Shown: piece by piece, positions 29,875 through 41,291 of the stretch | Layout: every line of letters begins with the position of its first letter | Numbering within the stretch: the first letter of the stretch is position 1 | Assembly: GCA_002682825.1 (NCBI GenBank) | Contig: NOKP01000063.1 | Location: forward strand, 149,348-190,638 | Direction: 5' to 3' | Source: Neonectria sp. B-13 | Lineage: Eukaryota > Ascomycota > Sordariomycetes > Hypocreales > Nectriaceae | DNA: 41,291 nucleotides | The notes under the pieces: generated by a model | What the model was told of the DNA's origin: nothing | The model's input: only the letters and a program-made list of their open reading frames with translations | Database searches by the model: none | Translations under genes and position numbers: made by a program

Positions 29875-30381
29875 TGTTAGATTGGATTATGTACACATTA
29901 CCTCCAGGGTGGTCATGTGACCACCTTGGTGGTCAACAGACCGCTCGCCTAACCCTTGCCGGCTGTGGCCCGAACAGGAAGGCGGTCAAGGAAAGGAGAT
30001 ATCCCCTGAACACCACAGAGATAGCCCAGGGGGGCAGGGACATAGACAATACAAGTCATCTGAGTGCCACGCTAGCTTTCTGACAAGATTCTCCTTCCTT
30101 TGATCATCCTTGGGGTCTTGAAATTATCCTCCTACCATCTCTTGGGCCCCAGCAATTGCTGTTTCTCCTCCCTCAATCCGACTCTGCTAAGACAGCATTT
30201 TCCTGGGTGGTGTCTTTACACTGAAGTGCGCATCCCACCAATAAAACATTCTACTAATAAACTAGCCTTTTGAATTATTTTTCTCTATTGGCTACTCCCA
30301 GCTCTATACAGAGTAGTATATATTCCCTTAATCCTACTACTTAGTATTATAATAGTAATAACTAGTGCAAGGAACTTTACA
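29875..30381 (-). mobile_element. LTR of a retrotransposon, right copy
   Basis: Mirror of 10911-11417. On this strand it reads TGTTAGATTGG to CTTTACA. Confidence 0.55.
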
Positions 30382-30583
30382 ACCTTTAAAGATTAAAGCT
30401 TTATATTTTGTTTTATTAAAAGCTCTCTTTATAATTCTTATAGTAATATATTAGGCTTTAATTTAGCTTTTAAGTATCTTTGTTTTAAGCAAAAGAAATA
30501 TTAAAGAAGTACTAAGTTATAAGTAATTATAATTAAGATAAATATAAAGCCTGTTGAAATTTAATACTTACTAATTATAACTA

Positions 30584-32443
30584 ATATACTTAATAAGTGA
30601 GTGGGCTAAACAAGTAAGTGGGCCAAAAATCCCTCAATCTCTCATCTTTTCAATTGATCAATTGATTCTCAACTACCAAAGATATCTCAATTAAATAAAG
30701 AGGGAAATATCCTTCTTACTCTTTAAGCCCTTTGAAATAACCCAAAATTAAGTATCCAAAGTACTATAGAGATCTATAATATACATTATAATACCTTATA
30801 TTACTAATAGAAAGGTATACTATCTTAATATAATACTATCCCCAAATTATATAGACTATCTAATCTAAAGGAATAGATTATTATTTAATTCATTCTTAAC
30901 TTAGATTTATAAGGGTTTCCCTTATAACTGTATAGTATTAAAGAAATAGCTAATTAACTGCTTACTGACTATAATGTATTACCTATTAGTAAGCATTAGG
31001 CTTCTAACTTTATTAGGTAATAACTAAAGCTTAAGATATATTTTTTTTATAAATATAATTATTAAAGGGCTAAATGCAAAGATCTAATTATTATTTATAA
31101 TTAGTTCTAGCTTATAGAGAATATAATTATAAAATATAGTATTAATCTAGCTAATATCTATAACTTTAATAAGACTAGCTTTATAATAAGTATAATTATA
31201 AGTAGAATAGTTATTATAGGTATAAATAAGTATAGAAACCTAAAATCAGTTTAGCTTAGAAACTAAGAATAAGTTATAATTATTTAAGCAATCAATATGA
31301 AAGGCTAAGCAATCTAGCTGTTTATTATAATTATAGGCTAATATTACCTTACTAACTAATACTAGGAAAGTAATCTCTTAGGCAATTAGGCTATTATAAT
31401 AACTCAAAATGGCTAGACTAACAATAAGATAGGTCTTAAGTAGCTTAAGTACTTTAATTAGTATACAAAGGATTAATCAACTAGTTACTATTATCTTCTA
31501 ATCCTTAATAGGTATAAAAGTTACTACTTTATTAACTTTAAGAAATATTATAAAGAGAATAATATTATTATACTTTATATACTATTTTATTTATCTTATT
31601 TACTTTAGTCTCTTAATATTAGGTACTTTAGGCTACTTAAAACTATATATAGTTAAGTAATTAAGCAATTAATTAAATGCTCTATAACCTATATTATAAA
31701 GACTGAGTTCTTCCTAGCCTTCTATGCTGCCTATATAGCTACTATAATAAGGAGTAATATTAAAGGAGGTTTTTAAGGGTTTAGACTTGTTCCCTTAAAC
31801 CTAGAAAATGTTATATTAAAGCTTAATATGCAACTATAGACTTTAACACTAACTATAGAGGAAGTTAGCCTCCCTAACCCTTAGGTCTTAAAGACCCTAA
31901 AGATAGTACTTAAGGCTAGTTTATAGTCTAAATACCTTAAAAGATAAGTAAGAAAGCATTAGAATAGCTCTTTAGTATCTATCCTTAAGGTACTTAAGTT
32001 ATTTTCTAAGGGAATAAAGGCAATAATGCATTAAATAGTATTATTAAAGTCTAAGAACTAGATCCTTCAATAGGCAAATGAGACTCTTAGTAAGTAGTAT
32101 AGAATAAAAAGAACCTATCTATAGAATAGAGGGAAGATAATTGTAGAAGAAGGAAGAGAAGCAATTGATTAAATAGATATTAATACATAGGTATAGGCTG
32201 AATTGTTGAAAAGTAGTAGTTAAGGAGGGTTAATGCGACTAAAGGAAAGGCACTATAGAACTTATGGAAAGACTGGCTATAATGCAAGGACTTATTAGGC
32301 TATAATTGAGACTTCTAGAGAAAAGTATAGTAATTAGTTTTAATTGATTGAATGGTTTATTATGTTTTTATTGAAGTTTTAATTTTAAAGGTTAGGATTT
32401 TTGGCCTACTTACTTGTTTAGCCTACTCACTTATCAAGTACGT
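30584..32443 (+). mobile_element. Fot1/pogo-like DNA transposon, full length, right copy
   Basis: Mirror of 8849-10708. TA duplications at 30582-30583 and 32444-32445. Confidence 0.85.
30682..32337 (+). pseudogene. Fot1-like DDE transposase, RIP-killed, right copy
   Basis: Mirror of 8955-10610. Here the frame reads on the plus strand from the ATA that replaces the start codon (30682) to the TAG at 32335-32337. Confidence 0.8.
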
Positions 32444-32799
32444 TATAGAATGTTAATTATAATAATAGCACCAACCTTTAATATTATTAGAGATCTCTTG
32501 CAATTCATTAACACTTAAGAGAGTTAGGAAGGAGAGTTTGGATTAAGATAAGTTGACTACTGTAATTACATAGGTACAAGGGTTCAACGGGCGTCGGTTT
32601 AGTTTGGACTAATGTAACAATTAATGCACTAATCTTACTCAAATAAAATGCTAGTCTAATTGCTACCATCATAGTAATCTATAAGAACATACACTCTGAA
32701 ATACGGCCGTGCCGCCGCATTCTGCCTCTAAAGTTGAACACAGTCGGTCCGTCTTTTTCAAGACTCAACTTCTGCGCATAGGACATATGACAGAAACTG
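32444..32799. other. Spacer between NRPS relic and Fot1-like element, right copy
   Basis: Mirror of 8493-8848. No gene seen. Confidence 0.4.
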
Positions 32800-33420
32800 C
32801 TAATATTTATACAGGGAAAGGTCAAGAGAGCTCATAGTGCCACTACTCAGCTCCACCAACGCCTTACCAAACCTATCGACAAGCCACTACACACGGCTCT
32901 AGCTCAATACATCACTAAAGCCCATAATGCCAATACTAAGCTAAGGTTCCTACAAGTAGGTCACAAGCTAGATGGGCCATATTATAGCTCTGCAGGCATC
33001 CTCACTCATTACAGGATATACAGGCTGTAGCCCAGTCAAGCTACCGTCTAGTGCTATAACAGACAGAACATCTTCATGGTCATACATCACAACACTGCCA
33101 AAATCCGTATCTACTGCCCATAGGGTACACTCTCTCGTAATATCTAAGAGCTCTAGTACCTCACACTCCATCGTTTACATATACTGGTCTCATACATACT
33201 CTAGCAGCTAGTGAGTAGTCCACTCAGGCTAGATGGTTACACAGATAGGCACCATGTTCAGACAGTAGCCTACCACTTCTTCTAGGACTAGAGTACCAAT
33301 AGATCGTCCATTGACAGTATGGCCAAAGACTAAGTCAGTCTTCTGGGTTAGTTGAGCCAGAGTCAATGCCCATGCCGCCTTAACGAGTGCCACTACCGTG
33401 AGACCACGAAGCGGTGGCAT
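32800..33420 (-). pseudogene. NRPS condensation-domain relic, right copy
   Basis: Mirror of 7872-8492 with the same in-frame stops. The VFGHTVNGR motif is encoded near 33310-33340 on the minus strand. Confidence 0.75.
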
Positions 33421-35602
33421 GCCCCTTTCTAGTATCTCTATTGGCCTGCAGCGGCGCGCACACGCCCCCTACTACTCGGTAATGCACGATGGAAGTGCGC
33501 CGCATTTCTGGAAACGAAATGAGGGGTAGAGATCTAAGGTCTGTGATTGGTGCAGAAGTGGAAATGCGGCGCACTTCCATCGTGCATACTTGAGTAGGCG
33601 ACAGACAAGCCCTTGTTAACAACTCCAGGTAAGCATCTGCTAGGCCATTTGCTGGATCTGTGACAAAGGAATATCCAACCAAAGAAGTAGATAACCTATC
33701 TCGGATCCTCTTGAACTCGGGCATCGAAGGTTCCCAGTCATACATAAGGCGCCTGCAGGTATGGGTGGCAGTGTGGAGGACATTGTGAATAATGCCTCGA
33801 AAGGCAGCCATAGTGAGTCGGAATTCCCCATCCCACGATATCTCTTCACCATCATCGCTCCATTCAAAGAGAAAGGCTGGCCCTTCTGATCGACGTAAGG
33901 AATTACCATAAGCTAAGAGACTTAGGAACTCGCCTAGGGGGGACATGGTTCCATCGCACATCTTCTGTTGTCGAATGCTATTGAGCAATTCTAACTGGCC
34001 ACTGCGTGGTCGAGCCTTGATACCAATATAGCTATGTGAGAAACGCGGCAATACCGCCTCAAGCATAACAAGGCGGGTACAGTAGATGAACCCAGATAGG
34101 TATGTCGTATACTGGTGTGGGCGAAGGAACTCAGACCCGGAAGGTGGAGAAAGGCCATAGACAGCACTGAAGTAAACCAGCAATGTTGAACTGGATTTGC
34201 CGTCGTCAAAGTCCTCAGTAGCCATGAAATATAGAAGGCGCAGGACAACATCGAGTGCAGGATCCTGCTCCGTATCATCATGACCAGACATAAGCCCTTC
34301 CTGTGAATAAAAGCTTTCGGAGTCGGACTCGTCGGCGTCTCTATCACTATGGCTATCATCGACTGCATCGCTGTACTCATCATCTTGATCAACTTCGTCC
34401 TCATCAGAATACTCCCCATCCTCCTCATCATCGATCCCACCTTGGGTCTCTGTATTCCAATCGCCTGCTGCGTCGGAACATGCATCCCAGATTGGATCAA
34501 CCCAAAGCAGCTTGATGGCAGCATATTGAGACCGGCTGAGGGAACGACGGCTCCATCGCCTTGTCGTTGACCGGGGCAAATGCCAAAATCGGATCCAAAA
34601 ACACACACACCGCTTCAACTGCCGCCGGTACTTTTTTTCCGACTCCGCTCTGGCAACAAGCTCGAAGGGTGCCTTGTATGGTATGTTAGGAAACCGTCCT
34701 CGTAGCCAGCGCCGCAAGGCCACGTCCGTGTTTTTGACTGTATCGCCGCAGCGGTCAAACAGACGATCAAGAGCAGCCGAGACGACGCATAACTTCTTCT
34801 CCACATACTCGGGACTCTCTAGTCCTGTATCCTCAGGCATGGAAAGGATGAGAGGTCTCGAACTGGGTAGCTCAGAAAGCTTGACTAGAAATTCCAGGCG
34901 CGCACCATCAAATATTTCAGCCCAGCCTGTCCGCCGCATCCAGTTGGTCACCATAGCCGGTACTGCTCTCGCTTTATCTGTTTGCTTCGAGATAGGTGGC
35001 TGAACAGAGAGGAGTTTTCGCTCCTTACTGCAGAGCTCTTCTGCGAGGCGCTGGAAAGACTCGTCCTTGCTCTGTAGGCTAGCGAGGCTTGGGGTGGCCG
35101 ATGGCTGTGTCTGGACTCTCCACGCATGATGAATATCGCCAGAGACCCAACTCTGAAAAACGAGCCCGTCATCTATATGGTCTCGCAGCCAACGACCCTT
35201 CTGTGCGCTGCTGGGTCTGACTTGCTCTGCATGTGATCGGAGCAAGTGACGAGAGAGAAGTTCGTAGCTCGTTGATCGAAAGTGGCAATGTTTGCAGGCA
35301 GCACCGTTCTGCTTCTTTAAGTGAGGGTGTAATGGCGATCCATCGGGCCTGCAGGGCAGATTCTTCGGGTTGGCAAGTCTGAAGGACTGAATGAGGGGAT
35401 TGACTCCCCACCGTGCTGACTTAGGTATCCCGTGCTTGTCACCTAAGTGTCTTGAGACGCGGTGCCCAGATGGCTGGAGCGCGAATCCACAATGTGTACA
35501 TATAATCGCTGGCTCAGGGTGGTTGAAGTGTAAACTAAGCCCCTGTAGCTTGGCTAGTTGCTTGAGCGTGGGTTGCTCTTGTGTAGCTAGTACTGGTTCC
35601 AT
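33380..35602 (-). CDS. OrsD-like C2H2 zinc-finger protein, truncated, right copy
   Basis: Mirror of 5690-7912: ATG at 35600-35602, the same two CX2C..HX4H fingers, acidic stretch and conserved-looking region, and the same in-frame entry into module C at 33598. If the palindrome is real there are two identical copies of this truncated gene. If it is an assembly artefact there is only one. Confidence 0.75.
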   Translation of the reverse strand: MEPVLATQEQPTLKQLAKLQGLSLHFNHPEPAIICTHCGFALQPSGHRVSRHLGDKHGIPKSARWGVNPLIQSFRLANPKNLPCRPDGSPLHPHLKKQNGAACKHCHFRSTSYELLSRHLLRSHAEQVRPSSAQKGRWLRDHIDDGLVFQSWVSGDIHHAWRVQTQPSATPSLASLQSKDESFQRLAEELCSKERKLLSVQPPISKQTDKARAVPAMVTNWMRRTGWAEIFDGARLEFLVKLSELPSSRPLILSMPEDTGLESPEYVEKKLCVVSAALDRLFDRCGDTVKNTDVALRRWLRGRFPNIPYKAPFELVARAESEKKYRRQLKRCVCFWIRFWHLPRSTTRRWSRRSLSRSQYAAIKLLWVDPIWDACSDAAGDWNTETQGGIDDEEDGEYSDEDEVDQDDEYSDAVDDSHSDRDADESDSESFYSQEGLMSGHDDTEQDPALDVVLRLLYFMATEDFDDGKSSSTLLVYFSAVYGLSPPSGSEFLRPHQYTTYLSGFIYCTRLVMLEAVLPRFSHSYIGIKARPRSGQLELLNSIRQQKMCDGTMSPLGEFLSLLAYGNSLRRSEGPAFLFEWSDDGEEISWDGEFRLTMAAFRGIIHNVLHTATHTCRRLMYDWEPSMPEFKRIRDRLSTSLVGYSFVTDPANGLADAYLELLTRACLSPTQVCTMEVRRISTSAPITDLRSLPLISFPEMRRTSIVHYRVVGGVCAPLQANRDTRKGHATASWSHGSGTR
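33468..33598. repeat. Palindrome module C, right copy
   Basis: Mirror of 7694-7824. The 26-bp inverted repeat pairs 33561-33586 with 33483-33508. Confidence 0.75.
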
Positions 35603-35769
35603 TACATCGGAAGATTGGAAAAGTAGAATATAAAGGGTGAGAGGGTGAGAGAGAGAGATAAAGGTGAAGATGGGCAATAGCTTGAGTTAGACCCTTGTAC
35701 TTGGGTTTACTCTAGTGGAGCACTCTTCCGCCTTTCATTGGCTCCTTTACTTATGGTTCATTCAATTCA
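35603..35769 (-). promoter_or_regulatory. Probable promoter of OrsD-type gene 1, right copy
   Basis: Mirror of 5523-5689, with the CCAAT box and the purine-rich complement (GAGAGAGAGAG) of the CT-rich leader next to the ATG complement at 35600-35602. Confidence 0.4.
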
Positions 35770-35941
35770 ACAAGGATTATGCGTCTAGAACGCGGCGCGT
35801 TCGGTCAGGATGCACGCGAAGTTGACATCAACGTGGAACGCAGCGCGTTACGGCCTACAAATGGCAGGGGTAGAATGGGTTGGATATGATTGGGCGAGAC
35901 GCTGGAACGCGGCGCGTTCCCGTCCGGACTTATTGAGTAGG
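35770..35941. repeat. Palindrome module A, right copy
   Basis: Mirror of 5351-5522. Palindromes at 35904-35920, 35835-35851 and 35787-35803. Confidence 0.75.
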
Positions 35942-38900
35942 CATTTGAATTAACTCCTGTTCAGGTTGTATGACATAGGGCATATAGCTCTTCCAAAACA
36001 GAGTAGTTGCCAATTGCCAGCTGCTAATAGGATAATGCTTGATGTTAGATGCTGGTAGCGGCTGTGTAAGAGTTCCAATCTCATGGGACTTGGCATAGTA
36101 TCTGATGAGTCCCTAGTGCACACTAGGCCACTATGTGAATAGCTTTTCCTCTTTATCCTTGCGTATGAAACCCCAGCTATATGGATATAGCAGAATCCAA
36201 TAGCTTCCAAGGAATAACCTCTTCAGCTCTTGCCGCCACTTCCATGCACCAGCCTTCCCTTGTGCGGTTTTGATAGCATAGAAGCTTTATTGGAATAGCA
36301 TATAATACAGCTTTTCATTCCACCCTTACCGTTCAAAATGGTCATCCTTCGATTTCTAAAGCCAAGCAAATAAGACATAGACATCCTTTACTACCAACCT
36401 ATTGCCATATGCAAGCTAGAGTGGCTAGTAATCGCTGAGTATAGTACTATTCATACTATCATAGCAGAGGGGAATCTGTCCTAATAATGCAGCCTTTATA
36501 CACTCTAGCTTTAGAGCTGACTTAATATAAAAGAAGATATCCTTTCAAAAGGCACATAAGCAGAGCTCTTAAAGGTAATTTTCCAAGAGATTAAGGCATA
36601 TAGGAATAGCACTAAACTTAAGCATCCATTGGTAAGCCTTATCTACTCGAATGAAGTTAATCTATACATCTTATACTTAGTAGTATTGAGTATAGTAAAC
36701 AGTCTATATAGATAGGTTGTTGAACATTATATAGGCCGTATAGGGTTGCTAGAAAGTAAGCATATTCCAGTCGATCTTATCAAGAAACCAAGTATAGCTA
36801 TATGTCTCTATAGTGCATTTGAATCTAAGACCTTTATATTAATAAAGTCCGTTTAGCTAGCATGGATCAGGTTGCTACTGTATATCTTACCAATAGCTAC
36901 TGACTTTCTAGATCAGTCTGCCTACATATGAGAATTAGAGGTAGTAAAGGAATATAAGCATAATTCTTATATATTCCTATGTAATAAAGTGTAGATCTTA
37001 AAAGCTATATACTATCTCAAACCCTATATAGAACTTATTAATGTTCTACTGTACCTATTAAAGTAATGTATTAGTTGTGAAACTATAGTATAGGGAACTA
37101 TTATTAGTAGGTAAGATAAGGCGCTTATTATAGAGCTCTTAGGAGCTCATCTCACTATCAATAGTATAGAATAGCTCCTTAGAAACATAGTACTCTTCCC
37201 TAATGCTAAAAGATTTCTATATAGATCCTAGTAAGATATAATAGCATTAAAGCTTTATATATAGGTATGCCTTAATTAATGCAGCTAGCTAGTAGCTAAG
37301 ACTACCTTCAATAAGTTCTTATATCTTTCTTAGCTTCTTATTAAGGGCAAGTGTCTTAATGGCTATATATATGAATAGATATATATTCCCTACTATAAAG
37401 ACTTCCTTAATACTAAGGTAGAATTGAGAGTAGAGAAGGCTAATGGTATAGTATAGAGAGTGCTTTCTAGTTTCGATAGTTAAGCTCTTAGTATCCTAAA
37501 GTATACTAAATGGATAAAAGACTTACTTTTAGGTGGTTCTTTAGTCATTGGTTAACTTATTCCTAACCTAGAAAGCATATAATTCTAAGTAATACTACTA
37601 GTATAATAGCATTTCTACTTATTTATCCATTGAGTTATTAATAACTTTAGCTACTAATTAGCTCTAAAGTACAACTTAAGATACCTACTAAAAGCAAGTT
37701 TCTTTCCTAACATCCAAATAGAGGTCTATCATAATATAGCTCTTATCAATAGTATAAGCCTAATACTATTAGAATCATAATACTATTTTCTCCTAGGTAA
37801 TATCCTTTATAAGAACCTTTAAGTTCTTTGCTTAAAGGAGAATAGTAATATCTTAGAACTATTAGAATACTAGTTCCTAAACCCTAAGAAAGATATTAGC
37901 CTAAATATCCATAAGTACCTTTAGTAATAGAAAGTACACTAGTTATTATTCTTATGCTATTGGATATATACATTAAGAAAGTATCTTTACTCTATAAGCT
38001 ATAGAATTATAATAGCTATAGTTATAGCTCAATGAATAATACTAGATATAAATGCTACTATAGCACTAATATATAGTAGAGAGGAGAATGCTATCTATCT
38101 ATAATCAAAAGTCCTTATCCTAAAGCCAACTATACCTTTGCTCCTCCTAATATAGATTAGGAAATAGGAAATATAATAATATATCCTTAAATCCAATAAT
38201 ACAGCTAAATGTATAGTAAGGAACTTAGTGTATAGGCTAGTAGATATAGTATTAGCTTCTATTCAAATTAATATATATAATTAGGATTGATTAAAGATAA
38301 AGATTAGACTGAAGATTAGATATAGCCATCTAGGTAAGAGACTAGTGAATGCTTTGCTTAGTAATAGTAAGGTCACTTAGGAAGGCTATAATACTATCTA
38401 TATTAAAGGTAACCTTAGCATTATTTGAAACCCTCTTATCTTTATTTAAGTAAATATAGAGCATTTTAGCTTAAGAGGTAAGACTATAAAAGGCCTTTCT
38501 TCTTGATTTAGGGCTCATTTTCCTAGCTAGGTTATCTTTTTGACATATAATAGTCTTAGTGCTAAGGATGTTAGAGCTTAGCATAGGTATAGACTCTAGG
38601 TATATAGTAAGGCTGATCTACTTATTCGGATCTTCTATAAGGTTATATTATATAGCCTAATGATAGTTATTATAGTATCCTTGAAATTTGATAAGTTGTT
38701 CTGCTAGCTCTTGTGTAAGATGCCTAACTGGATCTGGCTTATTGTTCTCCCCCTAGGGCAAGGGTTCTAAGATTGCATTAAAGGTCATATTTGGGTTAGG
38801 GCTCTCATAGTTCAGAATAGAGCCTAAATCCACTGTATCTATAGTAATACTAACATCTAATATAGCTTGCTCTTTGTCTTCTAATAGTAAAGGACTGGCT

Positions 38901-39196
38901 AGGGGAAGGAATTCTAAAATATCCATATAATTAAGTCCTAGTATACCTATGGGATTAATTGGAGAATAAGGATTAATGAATGGATCTGCCTACTTAGTAG
39001 TTCTACCTGATTCTTATTAAAAGACTGAGTTATAGAAGTTAATATATGCTATATTATGTTATATAGAGGCTGTGTCCTACTGCTTCACTTGTTTCTGCTT
39101 AACATCTACTATAGCCTTTTCTATAGATATAGTATATTTTCAAGGCCTACTATGCTTATGCCTTTCTAGGACTATAGTAGAATAAGTATTATCCAT
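35930..39196 (-). pseudogene. RIP-inactivated 1,089-codon gene, right copy
   Basis: Mirror of 2096-5362, reading on the minus strand from 39196 to 35930. It carries the same in-frame stops, so both arms share every RIP mutation. The mutations therefore predate any real duplication of the arm. Confidence 0.7.
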
Positions 39197-39772
39197 AATA
39201 TAATAATAGAATACTTAGAAAATAGAGCTTTAAGGAACTATACTTAAATATATTAGGTTATAAGTTTAGTAATATAATTAAGGTTATTAAAGTTAAAGTT
39301 ATTAAAGTTTACCCCTTTTAATATAAAACTTATTATAATCCCTTAATAATATTTATATTATGTAATACGCATTTGAATAGATATACAATTGATTTAGTAT
39401 ATATTGCAAAAATCCAATCATTTATACATAAGGCATATCCTAATGTGCTTTAAAAGCAATATGAGTGTTGAATAAGGTCTAGGGTGTACTAGGCTTGTAC
39501 TATCCCTAAAGTGGTTTAGATCTGATTGCAAAATCGAATGTGGTTTAGTTTTGACTGCTAAATTCTGATTGGGTACTAGACACTGTGTCAATGATGAGGT
39601 TAATAACTTACAAGACGATTATAATAATAATAAGAAGGAAAAGAATATTAATATATATATAGAATGAGTTATAAGTCCTTATTGTATGTCCATATTATGT
39701 GCTTGGTCATTTTACTATCTATTTGGCGTCTAGTCTGAGTTGATTAAGTAGTAATAGTTAGCATAATGCATA
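39197..39772. other. AT-rich flank, right copy
   Basis: Mirror of 1520-2095. RIP-degraded, no gene seen. Confidence 0.5.
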
Positions 39773-41291
39773 GTGCTTAGTAGCGACCAGACACAAGGCT
39801 CAATACCTGCGGAGTGTAGGGTATCTATTAAATCAGGGACTTGGCAAGTCACTATGCATAGAGGCTATCGTAAGTAACTGGGACAGGTTAGTCGACGCTG
39901 CCTTCGTGCTGGTGTCAGAAACAGCGGTGGATACCTGTAAGACCCCAACCACGATGTCCTCCGGGATGAAGGTTTGTGTGTATCACCGTTGACAGCGCGC
40001 TTAGGCCGAAAACTGAGGCTGCGACGCGGCGCTACGCTCCGGAGCTCCATCGTGTTTTATTGTCCGCACACGCGGGCTCCGAAGGGATAGGTGATCTTCT
40101 TGTTGATGTCTCAAGTAGGATATCTTCAGGATGTTGGGAGGAGAAAATCCACATCCAACGGCATCAAGGTCGGCGATCGCAGATTCATTGTTTCTCGGCC
40201 ACGGCGGAGCATGAGAGACGCTGATGGGATGGTCCTGCTAGACGGCCGCCGTTCAACGCAGTTTATGGATTTGACAGCTGAAAATGGATCGTTCCTACAG
40301 TAGCCAATGCAATGAGTACGATGGGTCCAGAAGTGAATGAATGGCTGCATAGGTGGCGGGTCGCATAGCAGCTCTTTCGTCTGAGCTCGATGGGCGGCAG
40401 AAGAACCTGGCTATCCGGGGTAGACTCACGGCTAAAGTATCACTGGGGTGGGCTTGGGAGGCGTACACTCAGCTACAGAAAGGATGGACGCCGCGGCTGA
40501 TTGGGTTGCATACCGACCCGGTGCCCAACCACTAACACGATGGCATCACAGCATGCACTGGCATTGCTTACAAACTTATGTTATGACTCGGACTCCCCGC
40601 AAAATGCTTGACACCAGTGCTAGCCTCCCGGGTGTCATTTTTGCCTTGTACCGTAGCACGTGCTACGCAACCATGCGACGGATAAGTTTACCAGTAATCA
40701 AGTCGTGGCGGCCCCGACAGATGGGAGATGCGAACGCATGCGACATGTCCTATCGCCGCATGTGAACTCAGGTGACAGATGAAACCCACGGTTCGTAAAT
40801 AGGGACGTAGCAGCGGTTACCTCCGCACAGACAGCGTCAAAGCCCCATACTTTCCTTCCCCAGACACTGCCGTCGCCAGGGATAGACCATGTGCGTTCCC
40901 CAACATCTTTTACATGCGCTAATGCACAGTCGTCCGTAGCCTGGCCAGGCGATTCTAGCTGGGCTCTTTAGACCTGGTTGGTGAGATGGCCTCTCTCGCC
41001 CCGGATTGGACGCCTCCTGGGCGCAGCCACTTAGACGTTTGGCTAGCCCATGCTAACCCCTGCCCCCGCCCACCTCCCTGTTCTGCTGCTCGCCTATCCC
41101 TTTGACTGTCGTAAGGCAACACCTACGTACCGCGCCCCACATGACCCCCGCTAAGGCCGAGGTACATGGAGTGACTTTAAGCATCAGCGAAATCAACCCC
41201 GCCCAATTCATCATACAATTCATTCTGTGCACTCTCATGGATTCCCAACAGTCCTCCAGCCAAGCAGTCAATGCATATGATGACAATAGCT
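39773..41291. other. Base-balanced edge region, right copy
   Basis: Mirror of 1-1519. Here the possible first exon reads on the plus strand from an ATG at 41237 to the window edge, and the E-box palindrome is at 40652-40667. Confidence 0.5.
39774..39992 (+). pseudogene. 73-codon coding-like fragment, right copy
   Basis: Mirror of the fragment at 1300-1518. It starts after an in-frame TAG at the AT-rich boundary and ends in TGA at 39990-39992. Unassigned. Confidence 0.3.

Larger units (their letters stand above)
20796..41291. repeat. Right arm of giant inverted repeat
   Basis: Reverse complement of positions 1-20496. The first bases after the unpaired spacer are the exact complement of the last bases before the N run. 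All genes of the left arm reappear here on the opposite strand with identical predicted proteins. Confidence 0.97.

Overview
This window is filamentous-ascomycete DNA, probably Eurotiomycetes (Aspergillus/Penicillium relatives). The evidence is short GT-AG introns of 43-70 bp with CTRAY-type branch sites, an OrsD-type C2H2 gene family, a Fot1/pogo-like transposon, a patatin/ankyrin gene pair, and heavy C-to-T / G-to-A decay of repeats that looks like repeat-induced point mutation (RIP). The genus assignment is inference.

Layout: the whole window is one giant inverted repeat. Position x on the left arm (1-20496) pairs with 41292-x on the right arm (20796-41291). Every stretch I compared matched base for base. 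A run of exactly 100 N (20497-20596) and 199 bp present only on the right side (20597-20795) lie at the axis. This is either a very young palindromic duplication or a scaffolding artefact in which two copies of one contig were joined tail to tail. The contig ends fall inside a roughly 314-bp tandemly repeated sequence. Every gene below therefore occurs twice, once on each strand.

Left arm, in order: a base-balanced edge with small unassigned coding-like fragments (1-1519). A 1,089-codon reading frame in a single frame, filled with RIP-type stops (2096-5362). A palindrome module A (5351-5522). OrsD-type C2H2 gene 1 (5690-7912), truncated by palindrome module C (7694-7824). A relic of a non-ribosomal peptide synthetase condensation domain (7872-8492). 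A complete RIP-killed Fot1-like transposon with TIRs and TA duplication (8849-10708). An LTR plus the start of gag (10911-11646), fused to a truncated, less mutated second Fot1-like copy (11647-13023). An apparently intact four-exon patatin phospholipase gene (13842-15075) followed by a co-oriented ankyrin-repeat gene without an obvious ATG (15271-16932). Palindrome module E (16943-17034). OrsD-type gene 2 (17469-17861), truncated by a five-copy palindrome array D (17850-18131). AT-rich RIP-degraded DNA containing module B (19322-19497). Finally the ~314-bp repeat at the axis.

The most unusual signal is the set of palindrome modules. Each carries its own 17- to 20-bp palindrome repeated two to five times at spacings of about 44-53 and 68-78 bp, preceded by a CTACT anchor. 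Modules A, B and C are related, and their palindromes differ by fully compensatory base changes. Both OrsD-type genes have such a module upstream (A, E) and are cut off by another one downstream (C, D). I propose, as inference only, that these are ends or exchange points of an undescribed mobile or recombining cassette family tied to OrsD-type zinc-finger genes.

The patatin and ankyrin genes are the only clearly intact host-type genes. Together they resemble effector and sensor parts of fungal NLR-like proteins without the NTPase.
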